NCBI GenBank assembly: GCA_035560235.1
Contig: DATMAG010000030.1
Location: 1-51,058 of the forward strand
Direction: 5' to 3'
Length of the DNA: 51,058 nt
DNA from: DASRDU01 sp035560235
Lineage (GTDB): Bacteria > Acidobacteriota > Blastocatellia > RBC074
Part shown: positions 26,758 through 36,000 of the stretch, piece by piece
How the letters are laid out: each line of letters starts with the position of its first letter
Position numbering within the stretch: position 1 is the stretch's first letter
Made by a program: the position numbers and the translations under genes
The notes under the pieces: generated by a model
What the model saw: only the letters and a program-made list of their open reading frames with translations
Told to the model about the DNA's origin: nothing
The model's database searches: none

Positions 26758-28620
26758 ATGATGCCAGTTGCCACACATAAAGGCGCGTTCGCGCTGATGC
26801 TGCTTTTCATTCTGTTTTCATTTTGTCTGCTGGCTGCGCCGCCCGGATCGTGGCGCTGGCTCAGTCCGCGACCGCAGGGCAATCCGCTTTATGCCATCGC
26901 TTTTGGCGATGAGCGGCACGGCCTGGCTGTCGGGCGCGATGGCACGATGCTGCGAACTGATGATGGCGGCAATGAGTGGCAACTGGTCCGCAACCGCGTG
27001 GCGGTGCCGCTTTACGGGCTGGCGATGCGCGGCAAAAAGGCCTGGGCTGTGGGCGCGCGCGGCACGATTCTGTTTTCAGGCAACGGCGGCGAAAGCTGGA
27101 AGGAGCAGGCGGGCGGGACAAAGAAGCATCTTTATGCGGTCAGCTTCATTGACGACAGACGCGGCTGGGCGGTCGGCGTTGAGGGAACGATTATCACTAC
27201 GCGTGATGGCGGCATAACCTGGGCGGCGCAGGCGAGCGGAACTGAGAAGCATCTTTACGCAGTCGCATTCAGTGATGAAAAGCGTGGCGTGGCTGCCGGA
27301 GCCGAAGGCACGCTGCTGGTGACTGATGATGGCGGCGCTTCGTGGCAGGCGAGGCCGCAAAGCGAAGCGCGCAACCTGCTCGCGGTGTGCGCCGTTGCGC
27401 CCGATAAATTCTGGGTGGCCGGATGGCAGGGCACGATTCTGCACAGCCGCGACGGCGGCGCAACGTGGAGCGCGCAGCAGAGCAGTTCGTCAACGAATAT
27501 TTTCGGCGTGACTTTCACGAATGAAAAAAGCGGCTGGGCTGCAGGCGCTGACGGCGTGATTCTGCACACGACGGACGGCGGCGCGACCTGGAGCGCGCAG
27601 CTTTCGGGCAGCGCACAATCGCTGAGCGCAATCACCTTTGCCAGTGACAGACGCGGCTGGGCTGTGGGCGAAGGCGGCACGATTCTGGCTACGACTGATG
27701 GCGGCGAAAAGTGGAGCGCGCAGACACAGGGCGTGCAGGAATCGCTCAGCGCGGTTGATTTCATTGATGGCAAACACGGCTGGGCCGCTGGCGCCAACGG
27801 CACGCTCATCGCCACTGATGACGGCGGCAGAACCTGGCGCACACAGGTGTCGGGCACAACCGCGAATCTGCGCGGAATTGATTTTTTTGACGCGAGAAAC
27901 GGCTGGGTCGCTGGCGACGGCGGCGTGATTCTGCGCACGACTGACGGCGGCAGAAAGTGGGAAAGCAAACCTGGCGGCTCAGATTTCAGTTTTCGCGCCG
28001 TCTGTTTCATCAGCCCGCAGGAAGGCTGGATTGCCGGAGAAGGCGGCACGATTCTGCACACAACTGATGGCGGCGAAAGCTGGACACCGCAGCAGTCCGG
28101 CACGCGCTCCTGGCTTGAGGCGATTGCTTTCACTGATGCCAGGAACGGCTGGGCAGTCGGTGAAGCGGGCACGATTCTGCACACAACGGACGGCGGGGCG
28201 ACGTGGCTGCCGCAGGAAAGCGGCACGCGAAAATCGCTTTACAGCATTGCCTTCGCGCCCGCTGAAAAAAATGACAAGGATGCGAAATCGCGGCCCGGCT
28301 GGGTCAGCGGTGACGATGGTCTGATTCTGAAGACGACTGACAATGGCGAGAACTGGGTGGTGCAGATCAGCAGTGTGCCGGGCAATCTGCTGAGCGTGTC
28401 TGCCATCAGCGCGAATCAGGTGTGGGCGGCGGGCGCGAATGGCATCATCATTCACAGCCGCGACGGCGGCGCAACGTGGCAGCGCGAGCTGAGCGGCACT
28501 ACGACGCCGCTGCGGGCCGTGATTTTTCGCGGCGAAGGCGAAGGCTGGGCGGTCGGTCGTGACGGCGCAATCCTGCGCTATGCCGGAGCGGGAGCGGGTG
28601 AACTGCGGACGATTTTCTGA
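26758..28620 (+). CDS. exported YCF48/BNR-type beta-propeller, 14 repeats
   Basis: About 620 residues: a signal peptide or anchor (FALMLLFILFSFCLLAAPPG), then 14 consecutive repeats of ~41 residues. Most follow the pattern GWAVGxxGTILxTxDGGxxWxxQ; one is ~9 residues longer (EKNDKDAKS insert). The repeat is that of photosystem II assembly factor YCF48 and BNR sialidase-like propellers. Fourteen blades would build two seven-bladed propellers. No catalytic domain is attached, so a binding or scaffold role outside the cytoplasm is likely. The start is uncertain: ATG 26758 or 26761 (adjacent codons), with no clear ribosome site; 26716 is also in frame. Confidence 0.85.
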   Translation: MMPVATHKGAFALMLLFILFSFCLLAAPPGSWRWLSPRPQGNPLYAIAFGDERHGLAVGRDGTMLRTDDGGNEWQLVRNRVAVPLYGLAMRGKKAWAVGARGTILFSGNGGESWKEQAGGTKKHLYAVSFIDDRRGWAVGVEGTIITTRDGGITWAAQASGTEKHLYAVAFSDEKRGVAAGAEGTLLVTDDGGASWQARPQSEARNLLAVCAVAPDKFWVAGWQGTILHSRDGGATWSAQQSSSSTNIFGVTFTNEKSGWAAGADGVILHTTDGGATWSAQLSGSAQSLSAITFASDRRGWAVGEGGTILATTDGGEKWSAQTQGVQESLSAVDFIDGKHGWAAGANGTLIATDDGGRTWRTQVSGTTANLRGIDFFDARNGWVAGDGGVILRTTDGGRKWESKPGGSDFSFRAVCFISPQEGWIAGEGGTILHTTDGGESWTPQQSGTRSWLEAIAFTDARNGWAVGEAGTILHTTDGGATWLPQESGTRKSLYSIAFAPAEKNDKDAKSRPGWVSGDDGLILKTTDNGENWVVQISSVPGNLLSVSAISANQVWAAGANGIIIHSRDGGATWQRELSGTTTPLRAVIFRGEGEGWAVGRDGAILRYAGAGAGELRTIF

Positions 28621-28629
28621 TGAGATGGA

Positions 28630-28721
28630 AGAATGGAACGCGGATGAAACAGACGCGACTGATCAGGACAGATTCTGATCAGCTCTGATCCGCCGCCTCT
28701 GCGTCATCCGTGTTCTATTCT
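28630..28721. repeat. inverted repeat overlapping the rimO stop
   Basis: Arms 28630-28647 and 28704-28721 pair over 18 bases with two G-U pairs (AGAATGGAACGCGGATGA / TCATCCGTGTTCTATTCT). The right arm contains the rimO stop codon (28715-28717). It can serve as terminator for the convergent pair. Confidence 0.7.
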
Positions 28722-30109
28722 GTATTTGATTCAACAACTCTGGCGACGAGATCGTAATCGTGCGCTTCGGTGATTTCGAGAGTAATGAAATCGCCCGGCC
28801 TCGCAGCAAACCCGTCAGGCACATCGTTGATCAGCACGTGGCCGTCAACTTCCGGAGCCTGCGATTCAAGACGCGCCTGCAGGAGCAGTTCGCTTTCCTG
28901 CGAAATGCCTTCAAGAATGGCTCTGAACCGTCTGCCGATCAGGGCGCGATTTTTGCGCTTTGAAATCCGCTGCTGTTCGCGCATCAGCTTTGCGCGGCGC
29001 GAGCGCATTGTTCTGGCCGGGACCTTGCCATCGAGCTCATAACCGTGCGTGCCTTCTTCATCCGAATAAGTGAACACGCCGACGCGGTCGAATTCGATGT
29101 CTTTGACGAACTGCATCAGTTCGCTGAAATCCTCTTCAGTCTCGCCTGGAAAGCCGACAATGAAAGTCGTGCGCAATGCAATGTCCGGCACAAACTGTCG
29201 CGCCCGGCGCAGGAGCTTTTCGAGCAGTTGCCGGTTGCCGCCGCGCCGCATGCGCTTGAGTACTGCCGCGCTCGCGTGCTGCAACGGCATATCAAGGTAA
29301 TTGCACACCTTCGCTTCCGAAGCCATCACTTCAAGCGTCGCATCGCTCAATGAATTCGGATAGGTGTACATCACACGAATCCATTCAAGGCCGTCAACCT
29401 GCGCGAGCGAGCGCAGCAGGTCAGCCAGCCCGTCCTTCAAACCAAGGTCCAGTCCGTACTGCGTCGAATCCTGCGAAATCAGCACCAGTTCCTTCACGCC
29501 CTGCGCGGCAAGCTGTTCGGCTTCGCGCACAATCGAACCGGCGCGCCGCGAACGGTAACGCCCGCGCATCTGCGGAATCGCGCAGAAAGCGCAGGTGTGA
29601 TCGCATCCTTCGGCAATCTTGACGTAAGCGAAATGCTGCGGCGTCGCCAGCAGGCGCGGAGTGTTTTCGTCATACAGATAAGTCGGCAGCCCGCGTGTCA
29701 TCCAGGTATGCGAGGCCACAAACGCTGCATCCTGCGCCGCTACCGCCGCCGGATCAACTGCCGCGACAATCCTGGTGATTTCGCTTGTGCCCAGCACTGC
29801 GTCAACCTCAGGCAACTGATTGAGCAGATCCTGCCGGTAACGCTCGACCAGGCAGCCGGCCACGACCAGCCGTTTGAGCCTGCCGTGATCCTTGAGCTGA
29901 GCCATCTCCAGAATCGTGTCAACCGATTCCTGTTTGGCCGAATCAATAAAGCCGCACGTATTGACCACGATCACATCAGCCTCTTCGCGCTCGGTCGTGA
30001 GTTCGTAACCGTGCTGCCGGAGCTGACCCATCATCACTTCGCTGTCCACCAGATTCTTGGGACAGCCCAGACTGACAAAACCAATTTTTGAGATTTCAGA
30101 TTTCATCAA
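28715..30109 (-). CDS. rimO: ribosomal protein S12 methylthiotransferase
   Basis: Radical-SAM enzyme that adds a methylthio group to an aspartate of ribosomal protein S12. 464 residues with the three MTTase regions. The N-terminal UPF0004 domain has cluster cysteines in SLGCPKNLVDSE, NTCGFIDSAK and VAGCLVERY. The radical-SAM motif is CDHTCAFCAIPQMRG, and a TRAM domain is at the C-terminus. SLGCPKNLVDSE and the CAIPQMRGRYRSR region are those of RimO rather than MiaB. ATG 30109 follows a GAAAGAAG ribosome site. Possibly co-transcribed with a small upstream gene. Confidence 0.96.
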   Translation of the reverse strand: MMKSEISKIGFVSLGCPKNLVDSEVMMGQLRQHGYELTTEREEADVIVVNTCGFIDSAKQESVDTILEMAQLKDHGRLKRLVVAGCLVERYRQDLLNQLPEVDAVLGTSEITRIVAAVDPAAVAAQDAAFVASHTWMTRGLPTYLYDENTPRLLATPQHFAYVKIAEGCDHTCAFCAIPQMRGRYRSRRAGSIVREAEQLAAQGVKELVLISQDSTQYGLDLGLKDGLADLLRSLAQVDGLEWIRVMYTYPNSLSDATLEVMASEAKVCNYLDMPLQHASAAVLKRMRRGGNRQLLEKLLRRARQFVPDIALRTTFIVGFPGETEEDFSELMQFVKDIEFDRVGVFTYSDEEGTHGYELDGKVPARTMRSRRAKLMREQQRISKRKNRALIGRRFRAILEGISQESELLLQARLESQAPEVDGHVLINDVPDGFAARPGDFITLEITEAHDYDLVARVVESNTE

Positions 30110-30123
30110 ACTTCTTTCGCGCT

Positions 30124-30315
30124 TTAATTGTCAGCCTCAGCGCTGACCTGAGTTTCTTCAGGCGCGATGCGCGGCATTGCTCCTGACAGCCATTCACCAG
30201 TCAACGGCCTGCGCCTGTATGCTTCAGCGCGCGTCACCGGCCTGATTTCAAAAACGGGATTGTCGCCTCTCACCGCCGGTTCGCGCAAGCGGGGCTGCTG
30301 GGGCTGCTCGCTCAA
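30124..30315 (-). CDS. possible small protein upstream of rimO
   Basis: 63-codon frame starting with TTG 30315 (MSEQPQQPRLREP...), ending 14 bases before rimO. It is proline- and arginine-rich, with no ribosome site visible and no family recognised. It may be an unexpressed frame; the spoVR promoter lies immediately beyond its start on the other strand. Confidence 0.35.
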   Translation of the reverse strand: MSEQPQQPRLREPAVRGDNPVFEIRPVTRAEAYRRRPLTGEWLSGAMPRIAPEETQVSAEADN

Positions 30316-30340
30316 AAGTCGAGCAGTGCGCCTGCTGCCG

Positions 30341-30349
30341 TGCTAAAAT
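30341..30349 (+). promoter_or_regulatory. extended -10 promoter of spoVR
   Basis: TGCTAAAAT fits the TGnTATAAT extended -10 form, 53 bases before the spoVR start codon. No good -35 is seen, as is usual for extended -10 promoters. Confidence 0.5.
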
Positions 30350-30402
30350 CCTGCTGCCCGCCCCTTCATTATTTGCAGCGGACCACGAGCAGAGAGGATT
30401 TT

Positions 30403-31809
30403 ATGGACAAGGAAGTCAGGGAACTGGAAAAGGCGCTTGAGCAGATCTGGGATATTGCCGTCAACAAATTCGGGCTTGATCCGTATCCGACAAAGTTTGA
30501 AATCGTGCCTTCGACAGTGATGTACGAAGTCGGTTCGTACGCGCTGCCGGGGCGGTATTCGCACTGGAGCTTTGGCAAGGCCTATCACAAGATGAAGACG
30601 ATGTATGACCTCGGCCTCTCGAAAATTTACGAGGTCGTCATCAACTCGAATCCGTCCTACGCCTTTCTGCTCGATACCAATTCGCTCCTGCAGAACAAAC
30701 TGGTCATCGCGCACGTGCTCGGCCACGTTGATTTTTTCAAGCACAATGCCTGGTTCTCTCCGACCAACCGCCGCATGCTCGACGATGCCGCCACGCACGC
30801 GCAGCGGATTGCCGAATACGAATTCAAATACGGGCGCAAGGTGGTCGAGCAGTTTCTCGATGCCGTGCTTTCAATCGAGGAACACATTGACCCGAACTTC
30901 TTCATCAGAAAAAGACACCGCGAAGAGAAACAGGAAGGGCCTGACACCCGCCGCCGTGAAGGCCGCTACGAAGACCTGCTCTCGCTTGGCGAAAAGAAGC
31001 CGCCCGAAAAGACCGAAGCCGAAAAGCAGGACGAGAAGATGCAGCCGGAGAAGGACATCGTCTGGTACATCATGCAGAACTCGCCGATCCTGCAGCCCTG
31101 GCAGCGCGACGTGATGAGCATGATTCACGACGAGATGCTGTACTTCGTGCCGCAGATGCAGACGAAGGTAATGAACGAAGGATGGGCCAGCATCTGGCAT
31201 TCACGCATCATGCGCGAGCTTGATCTGCCGACGCACGAGCATCTTGAATTTGCTGAACTGCATTCCGGCGTTGTGTCGCCGCATCGCGGGCAGCTCAATC
31301 CTTATTACCTGGGTTATAAAATTTACGAGGACATTGAACGGCGCTGGAACAATCCGACTAAGGAGGAACAGGAAAAACTGGGCCGCAGGCCGGGCAGCGG
31401 CATGGAGAAGCTCTTTGAAGTGCGCGAGGTTGATAATGACGTTTCCTTCCTGCGCAACTACCTGACCGAAGAGTTATGCGAGGAGCTTGACCTGTTCGTC
31501 TACGAACTGGTTGACGAAGAGGAATGGACGGTGACTGAAAAACGCTGGCAGCGCGTGCGCGATCAGCTTGTCGCGAATATGACCAACTTCGGCTTCCCCT
31601 ACATCGAAGTCACTGATGGCGATTATGACCGCAACCGCGAACTCTATCTGACGCACCGTTACGAAGGCGCCGAGCTTGATCTGAAGTATGCGCGCAAGGT
31701 GCTCGAATACGTTTATGCCCTGTGGGGCCGCCCGGTGCATCTGGAAACGAAGGTTGATAATGAACCGCTCGTGCTGCATTTCGACGGTCAGGATCACGAC
31801 GAAAACTAA
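30403..31809 (+). CDS. spoVR: SpoVR family protein
   Basis: 468-residue cytoplasmic protein of the SpoVR/YcgB family. In Bacillus it is needed for normal spore cortex; in Gram-negatives it is a stress and stationary-phase protein of unknown biochemistry. The start is ATG 30403 with AGAGAGGA upstream. Family signatures include GLDPYPTKFEIV, NSNPSYAFLLDTNS, VIAHVLGHVDFFKHN, NEGWASIWHSRIM and LNPYYLGYKIYEDIERRW. The histidine- and glutamate-rich central motifs hint at metal binding. In many bacteria it clusters with prkA and yeaH; here it is alone. Confidence 0.95.
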   Translation: MDKEVRELEKALEQIWDIAVNKFGLDPYPTKFEIVPSTVMYEVGSYALPGRYSHWSFGKAYHKMKTMYDLGLSKIYEVVINSNPSYAFLLDTNSLLQNKLVIAHVLGHVDFFKHNAWFSPTNRRMLDDAATHAQRIAEYEFKYGRKVVEQFLDAVLSIEEHIDPNFFIRKRHREEKQEGPDTRRREGRYEDLLSLGEKKPPEKTEAEKQDEKMQPEKDIVWYIMQNSPILQPWQRDVMSMIHDEMLYFVPQMQTKVMNEGWASIWHSRIMRELDLPTHEHLEFAELHSGVVSPHRGQLNPYYLGYKIYEDIERRWNNPTKEEQEKLGRRPGSGMEKLFEVREVDNDVSFLRNYLTEELCEELDLFVYELVDEEEWTVTEKRWQRVRDQLVANMTNFGFPYIEVTDGDYDRNRELYLTHRYEGAELDLKYARKVLEYVYALWGRPVHLETKVDNEPLVLHFDGQDHDEN

Positions 31810-31814
31810 CCCTC

Positions 31815-31910
31815 AGCCACGAATGCACACGAAGTGGCACGAATGATCTTCTGCCGGAATCTTCACTCTTCTGAGTTTTCATTTGTGTTCACTGGTGCGC
31901 ATTCGTGGCT
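31815..31910. repeat. inverted repeat with CCACGAATGC ends
   Basis: AGCCACGAATGC (31815-31826) and GCATTCGTGGCT (31899-31910) are exact complements. The inner parts are imperfectly complementary, with repeated CACGAA elements. It lies between spoVR and the response regulator and has the look of a genome-wide repetitive element. Confidence 0.75.
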
Positions 31911-32024
31911 GGCTTTGTGGCTGTCCACGTCACCTGCTGTGGCGCAGACACTGGCTGGCGACCCGCCGGATTCGATAAGCTGCGGGCGCTGGAACTCTTA
32001 ACCAGTCACAACCCGATTACCCCC

Positions 32025-32789
32025 ATGTCAATTCTCATTGCTGAAGACAACGTTGCCCAGCGCGCCTACCTGCGTGAACTGCTCGAACGCGAATTCAATT
32101 CCTGCAAGCCAATCCTTGAGGCCGCCGATGGAGAAAGCGTCGTCAGGCTGGCGCTGGCCGAGCGTCCGAAGCTGTGCGTGCTCGACATTCAGATGCCGGG
32201 CCTGTCAGGCGTCAAGGCCGCAAAGGCCATCTGGAAGGGCTTTCCCGAAGCGCGCATCATTTTCTGGACGCAGTTCCCGCACGAAATTTACATCAACGAA
32301 ATTCGCAAGATCGTCCGCAGCGTCGAACCGCCGCCAGCTTACGGCTTTATTGACAAGAACAATCCCGAAAGCCGCTTTCTGCGCTTCATCGCCGCCGTGC
32401 TTGAAGACGGCGCGGATATGATTGATCCGAATTTCAAGGATTCATTCACGCAGCCGCTGCTGACGGACTTTGAAGCCGAGGCTTTGTATTACCTCGCGCT
32501 CGGCCTGTCGAACTGGGCGATTGCGCGCAAATGCCACCTCAGCCAGCGCGGAGTCGAAAGCCGCCTGACGACGCTCTATGAAAAGCTGCTGCCCACCGAC
32601 GCCGAAGGCACAGCCGATGAAGCCTATGACAAACTCGCCTTCAACATCCGCACCCGCGCCTATTTTGAAGCCCTGCGCCGCGGCCTGATCAATGAGGACG
32701 AACTGGCCAAAGCGAGCGAATCGCTGGATGCGTGGATGGAAAAGGATCGCCGCCGCTTTGCGACAGAGCAGACGTCAGGCAAAGCCTGA
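32025..32789 (+). CDS. response regulator with LuxR-type helix-turn-helix
   Basis: 254-residue two-component response regulator. The receiver domain begins MSILIAEDNVAQRAYL with the acidic pair Glu7/Asp8 and phospho-acceptor Asp54 in VLDIQMPG. The conserved Lys lies in FIDKNN. The C-terminal region (~residues 145-195) has ALGLSNWAIARKCHLSQRGVESRLTT, a NarL/LuxR-like helix-turn-helix; an extra ~50-residue helical tail follows. The start at ATG 32025 removes an upstream in-frame extension that does not fit a receiver. The kinase at 33043-36423 is the likely partner, with a small gene inserted between them. Confidence 0.88.
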   Translation: MSILIAEDNVAQRAYLRELLEREFNSCKPILEAADGESVVRLALAERPKLCVLDIQMPGLSGVKAAKAIWKGFPEARIIFWTQFPHEIYINEIRKIVRSVEPPPAYGFIDKNNPESRFLRFIAAVLEDGADMIDPNFKDSFTQPLLTDFEAEALYYLALGLSNWAIARKCHLSQRGVESRLTTLYEKLLPTDAEGTADEAYDKLAFNIRTRAYFEALRRGLINEDELAKASESLDAWMEKDRRRFATEQTSGKA

Positions 32790-32792
32790 TTG

Positions 32793-32798
32793 TATAAT
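32793..32798 (+). promoter_or_regulatory. perfect TATAAT upstream of the antitoxin-like gene
   Basis: TATAAT lies four bases after the response-regulator stop and 19 bases before ATG 32818, with a CCGGAGGTG ribosome site between. The small gene therefore probably has its own promoter. Confidence 0.5.
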
Positions 32799-32817
32799 TC
32801 AGGCCGGAGGTGCAGGG

Positions 32818-33021
32818 ATGAAAACGATTGAAGTCACTTTGCCGGAACAGGTCTTCATTCAGCTTGAAGAAATGGCGCGAGCGCAGGGCCTGACAACTCA
32901 GGAACTGTTGCAGATCAGCGTGGAAGAGAAACTTGCCCGCGCCAGAGAAGACAGCGAGTTTCGCCGGATGGCTGAATACATCGTTGAGAAGAATGAAGAC
33001 CTTTACCGGCGTCTTGCCTGA
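32818..33021 (+). CDS. orphan antitoxin-like ribbon-helix-helix protein
   Basis: 67-residue protein with a strong ribosome site (CCGGAGGTG). Residues 1-40 (MKTIEVTLPEQVFIQLEEMA...TTQELLQI) fit a ribbon-helix-helix DNA-binding fold. The tail ending YIVEKNEDLYRRLA resembles antitoxins that precede Fic/Doc-type toxins, a comparison from memory. No toxin gene follows: the next frame, starting in the overlapping TGATG at 33021, runs only ~43 codons and is not a recognisable toxin. It sits between a response regulator and its likely kinase. Confidence 0.7.
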   Translation: MKTIEVTLPEQVFIQLEEMARAQGLTTQELLQISVEEKLARAREDSEFRRMAEYIVEKNEDLYRRLA

Positions 33022-33042
33022 TGAAATATCAGAGTTCATTAA

Positions 33043-36000
33043 ATGCCCTGCGTGGTTCCATCTCAAAAACAATCAGCCGCGATTCTTTCCTTCTTCTTTA
33101 TTGCACTCGTCGCGGCGGTCGTCTTTTCGCAATCAAGTCCTTCAACTTCTGAGCCTGCTTCAAGCCTCGTGGCTGAAACGCCGGAACCTGCGGCTGACAA
33201 TGCCACGCTCAATCTGCATCGCTGGGGCGCGGTGACGCTTTTTCACGGGCTGCCTTCGGATCGCGTGAATGCGATTGCTGAAGACGCGAGCGGTGCGCTG
33301 TGGTTTGGCACTGACAACGGGCTGGTGCGTTATGACGGAAGGCGCACGCAGCTTGTCACGGGCGAAGGCGCAAACGCGCTGCCGTCGCCGCGCATCCGGG
33401 CGCTGAAACCGGATGCCGCCGGTGGTTTGTGGATCGGCACTGACGGCGGCGCGGCGCGACTTTTCAACGGGCAGCTTGAACTGATTGCGGCGACGCAGGG
33501 GCGCGCCGTCAGAGGCATTGCCGAAGCGCCGGGACGCGAAATTACCGTGGTGACTGAGCGCGGCGAGATTCTGCATTTTGCGACGGCTGGCAGCAGCGAT
33601 GAGAAGGCCATCAAACGCAGTTCGCCTTATGCCGATCCTGATTTCGGCAAAGTCGTGACGCGCAAATTTGACGCGACTTCGCACTGGCAGCTCAGCACCG
33701 GAAGCGCGGGCAGCGAAGCGCGTCCGACTGAACTCACCGCGATTGCCTTCAGTGAAAAATCGGGTGAATGGTGGATCGGCTCGCACAGTCGCGGCGCGCT
33801 CGTCAACAAAGGCGGCGACGTGCGCGAAGCGATGCTGCGCAATCCGCGCCCTTATTTCGTCGAATCGGTTTTTGCCGCAGGCCATCGCGTCTGGATTGGC
33901 GCGCAGGCCGGCAGGCAGGGCGGCGGGTTGTGGTTCGAGCAGGACGGCGCGCTGGCGCAGTTTCCGCTCAGCACCGGCACGGTCACGAGCCTGCACGGCG
34001 ATGAAACCGATGTCTGGATCGGCACGAATAATCAGGGCGCGTTTCTGCTGCGCAATGAACAGGCGCTGGAGCATCTGACTTTTGAGAACACTTCGGGCGG
34101 GCTGCGGTCAAATCACATCAACGCTGTCTTCCGCGATCACGAAGGCATCATCTGGTTCGGCACTGATCGCGGCGTGTGCCGTTACGACCGCGACAGCTTT
34201 CGCGCAGCCAGAGTCAGCGCGAATGGCAATTCAAATTACATTCGCACGATGCTCGTGACGCGGCAGGGCGAAACGCTGGCCGGAACGAATCGCGGCCTGT
34301 TCACGCTGGCTCGCGCGGCTGAACCTGCGGCGTGGACGCAACTCCGTGAACCCGGCGAGCGCGCCGTTTATGCGCTGGCCGAAGACGACGCGGGCGCAGT
34401 CTGGGCAGGCACGAGCAGCGGCCTGTTTGTGCGGCACAGCGCGGGCGCGGCCTTTGTTCCGGTCATCGGTGATGCTTCGGCTTCGCCGCCTGAAACTGCG
34501 GAGCAGGGAATCAGCAATGCCGAAGCGGCTGAGCCGCGCAATCGCAACAGCGTGCGCGCCGTTGTGAAGTTTCGCGGGCAGATTTACGCGCTGCTGTTTG
34601 AGCGCGGGCTTGAACGCATCGAAGCCGGGCGGCGCGTGCCGGTGCTGAATGATGAAACTGTCAGGCGGGCGCTGTGCCTGGCGGTTGAGCCGGGCGCGGC
34701 AGGCAATGCTGATGCGGCCATCTGGATTGGCACTGAAAACGGCGAGGTCGTGCGCTTCGATGGCGAGAAAACATCGGCGCTGCCGCGTGACAAAACTGCG
34801 GCCATCAGCGGCGCAGCCGTGCGCGCCATCGCTTTTGCGAGCGGGCGCGCGTGGCTCGGCGCTGAGCGCGGGCTGTTTGAATGGAATGCTCAGACCGGGC
34901 AACTGTCGCCGGTAATTGCGCAGGCCGATGTGTTTGCATTGCTCGCGATGCGTGAGCAGCAGATTGCCGAAGTGCAGCCGCAGGCCGCACTGGGCCGCTT
35001 CGTGCCGGGCCGCCAGGCCGCGCAGTCAACTGAATCAGCGCAGCGTGACGGATTCACTGAAAATGCCGAAAGCCTGCCGCAGCCGCGTGAAGTCATCTGG
35101 TGCGGCACGAAGAACGCGGGGTTGTACAAGCTGCTGGCGCGTGACCGCGTGATGATTCGTTTCGACACCGAGCAGGGTTTGAGCAGCCAGCAGGTCTTTG
35201 CCGTTGCCGCCGATCAGCAGTCAGACCGCGTCTGGATCGGCACCAATCGGGGCATTGTGCTGCATCAGCCGGGCCACGTGCCGCCGCGCATCGAAGCGCG
35301 CCGCTTTGTCGCTGACCGCGTTTACACGCCCGAAGACCTCAACGCTGAAGTCGGGCTGGAACACACGCAGGCCAACTTTCTGCTCGAAGTCGCGGGCCTC
35401 GGCAGCCGCACCTTTCCGGGGCAGTTTCAGTATGAATTCACGCTGCGCGACAAACTGGGCAGACCGGTCAGAACGCTCCTGACGACTGACAGTCAGTTTG
35501 CGGTCGAACGCCTGGCGCGCGGGCCTTATGCCATCTGGGTGCGCGCCATCAGCCGCGACCTGGTCTATTCAGAACCGCTGAAGGTGCGCTTTCGCATTCC
35601 GAACGCGCCGTTCCCGCGCACGCAGGTGATTCTGGGAGTGCTGCTGATTGTCGCGCTCGGCGCTGCCGGATACGCTTTTATTCAGAACCGCCGCATCGCC
35701 CGCGCCAATCGCCAGCTTGAAGAAACCAACATCGAATTGCAGGAAACGCGGCTGCGCCTGGCGAATGAAACTGAGGCCGAGCGCAGCCGCATTGCTCGCG
35801 ATCTGCACGATCAGACGCTGGCCGATCTGCGCCATCTGCTGGTGCTGATCGATCAGCTTGAAAAGGGGAGCGCGGCGTCAGGCGCAACGCTGCCGACTCC
35901 GGCTACGCTGCGGCGCGAAATCGAAAGCATTTCGAGCGAGATTCGTCACATCTGCGAAGACCTCAGCCCGTCGGTGCTCGAAAACATCGGCTTTCTGCCC

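Noticed and set aside
27255..28226. 323-codon minus-strand frame opposite the YCF48 propeller
   Set aside because: The repeated sense codons create a repeated antisense frame; no ribosome site or family.
33021..33152. ~43-codon frame overlapping the antitoxin-like stop (TGATG)
   Set aside because: The position would suit a toxin, but the product is short, unlike any toxin known to me, and overlaps the kinase N-terminus.
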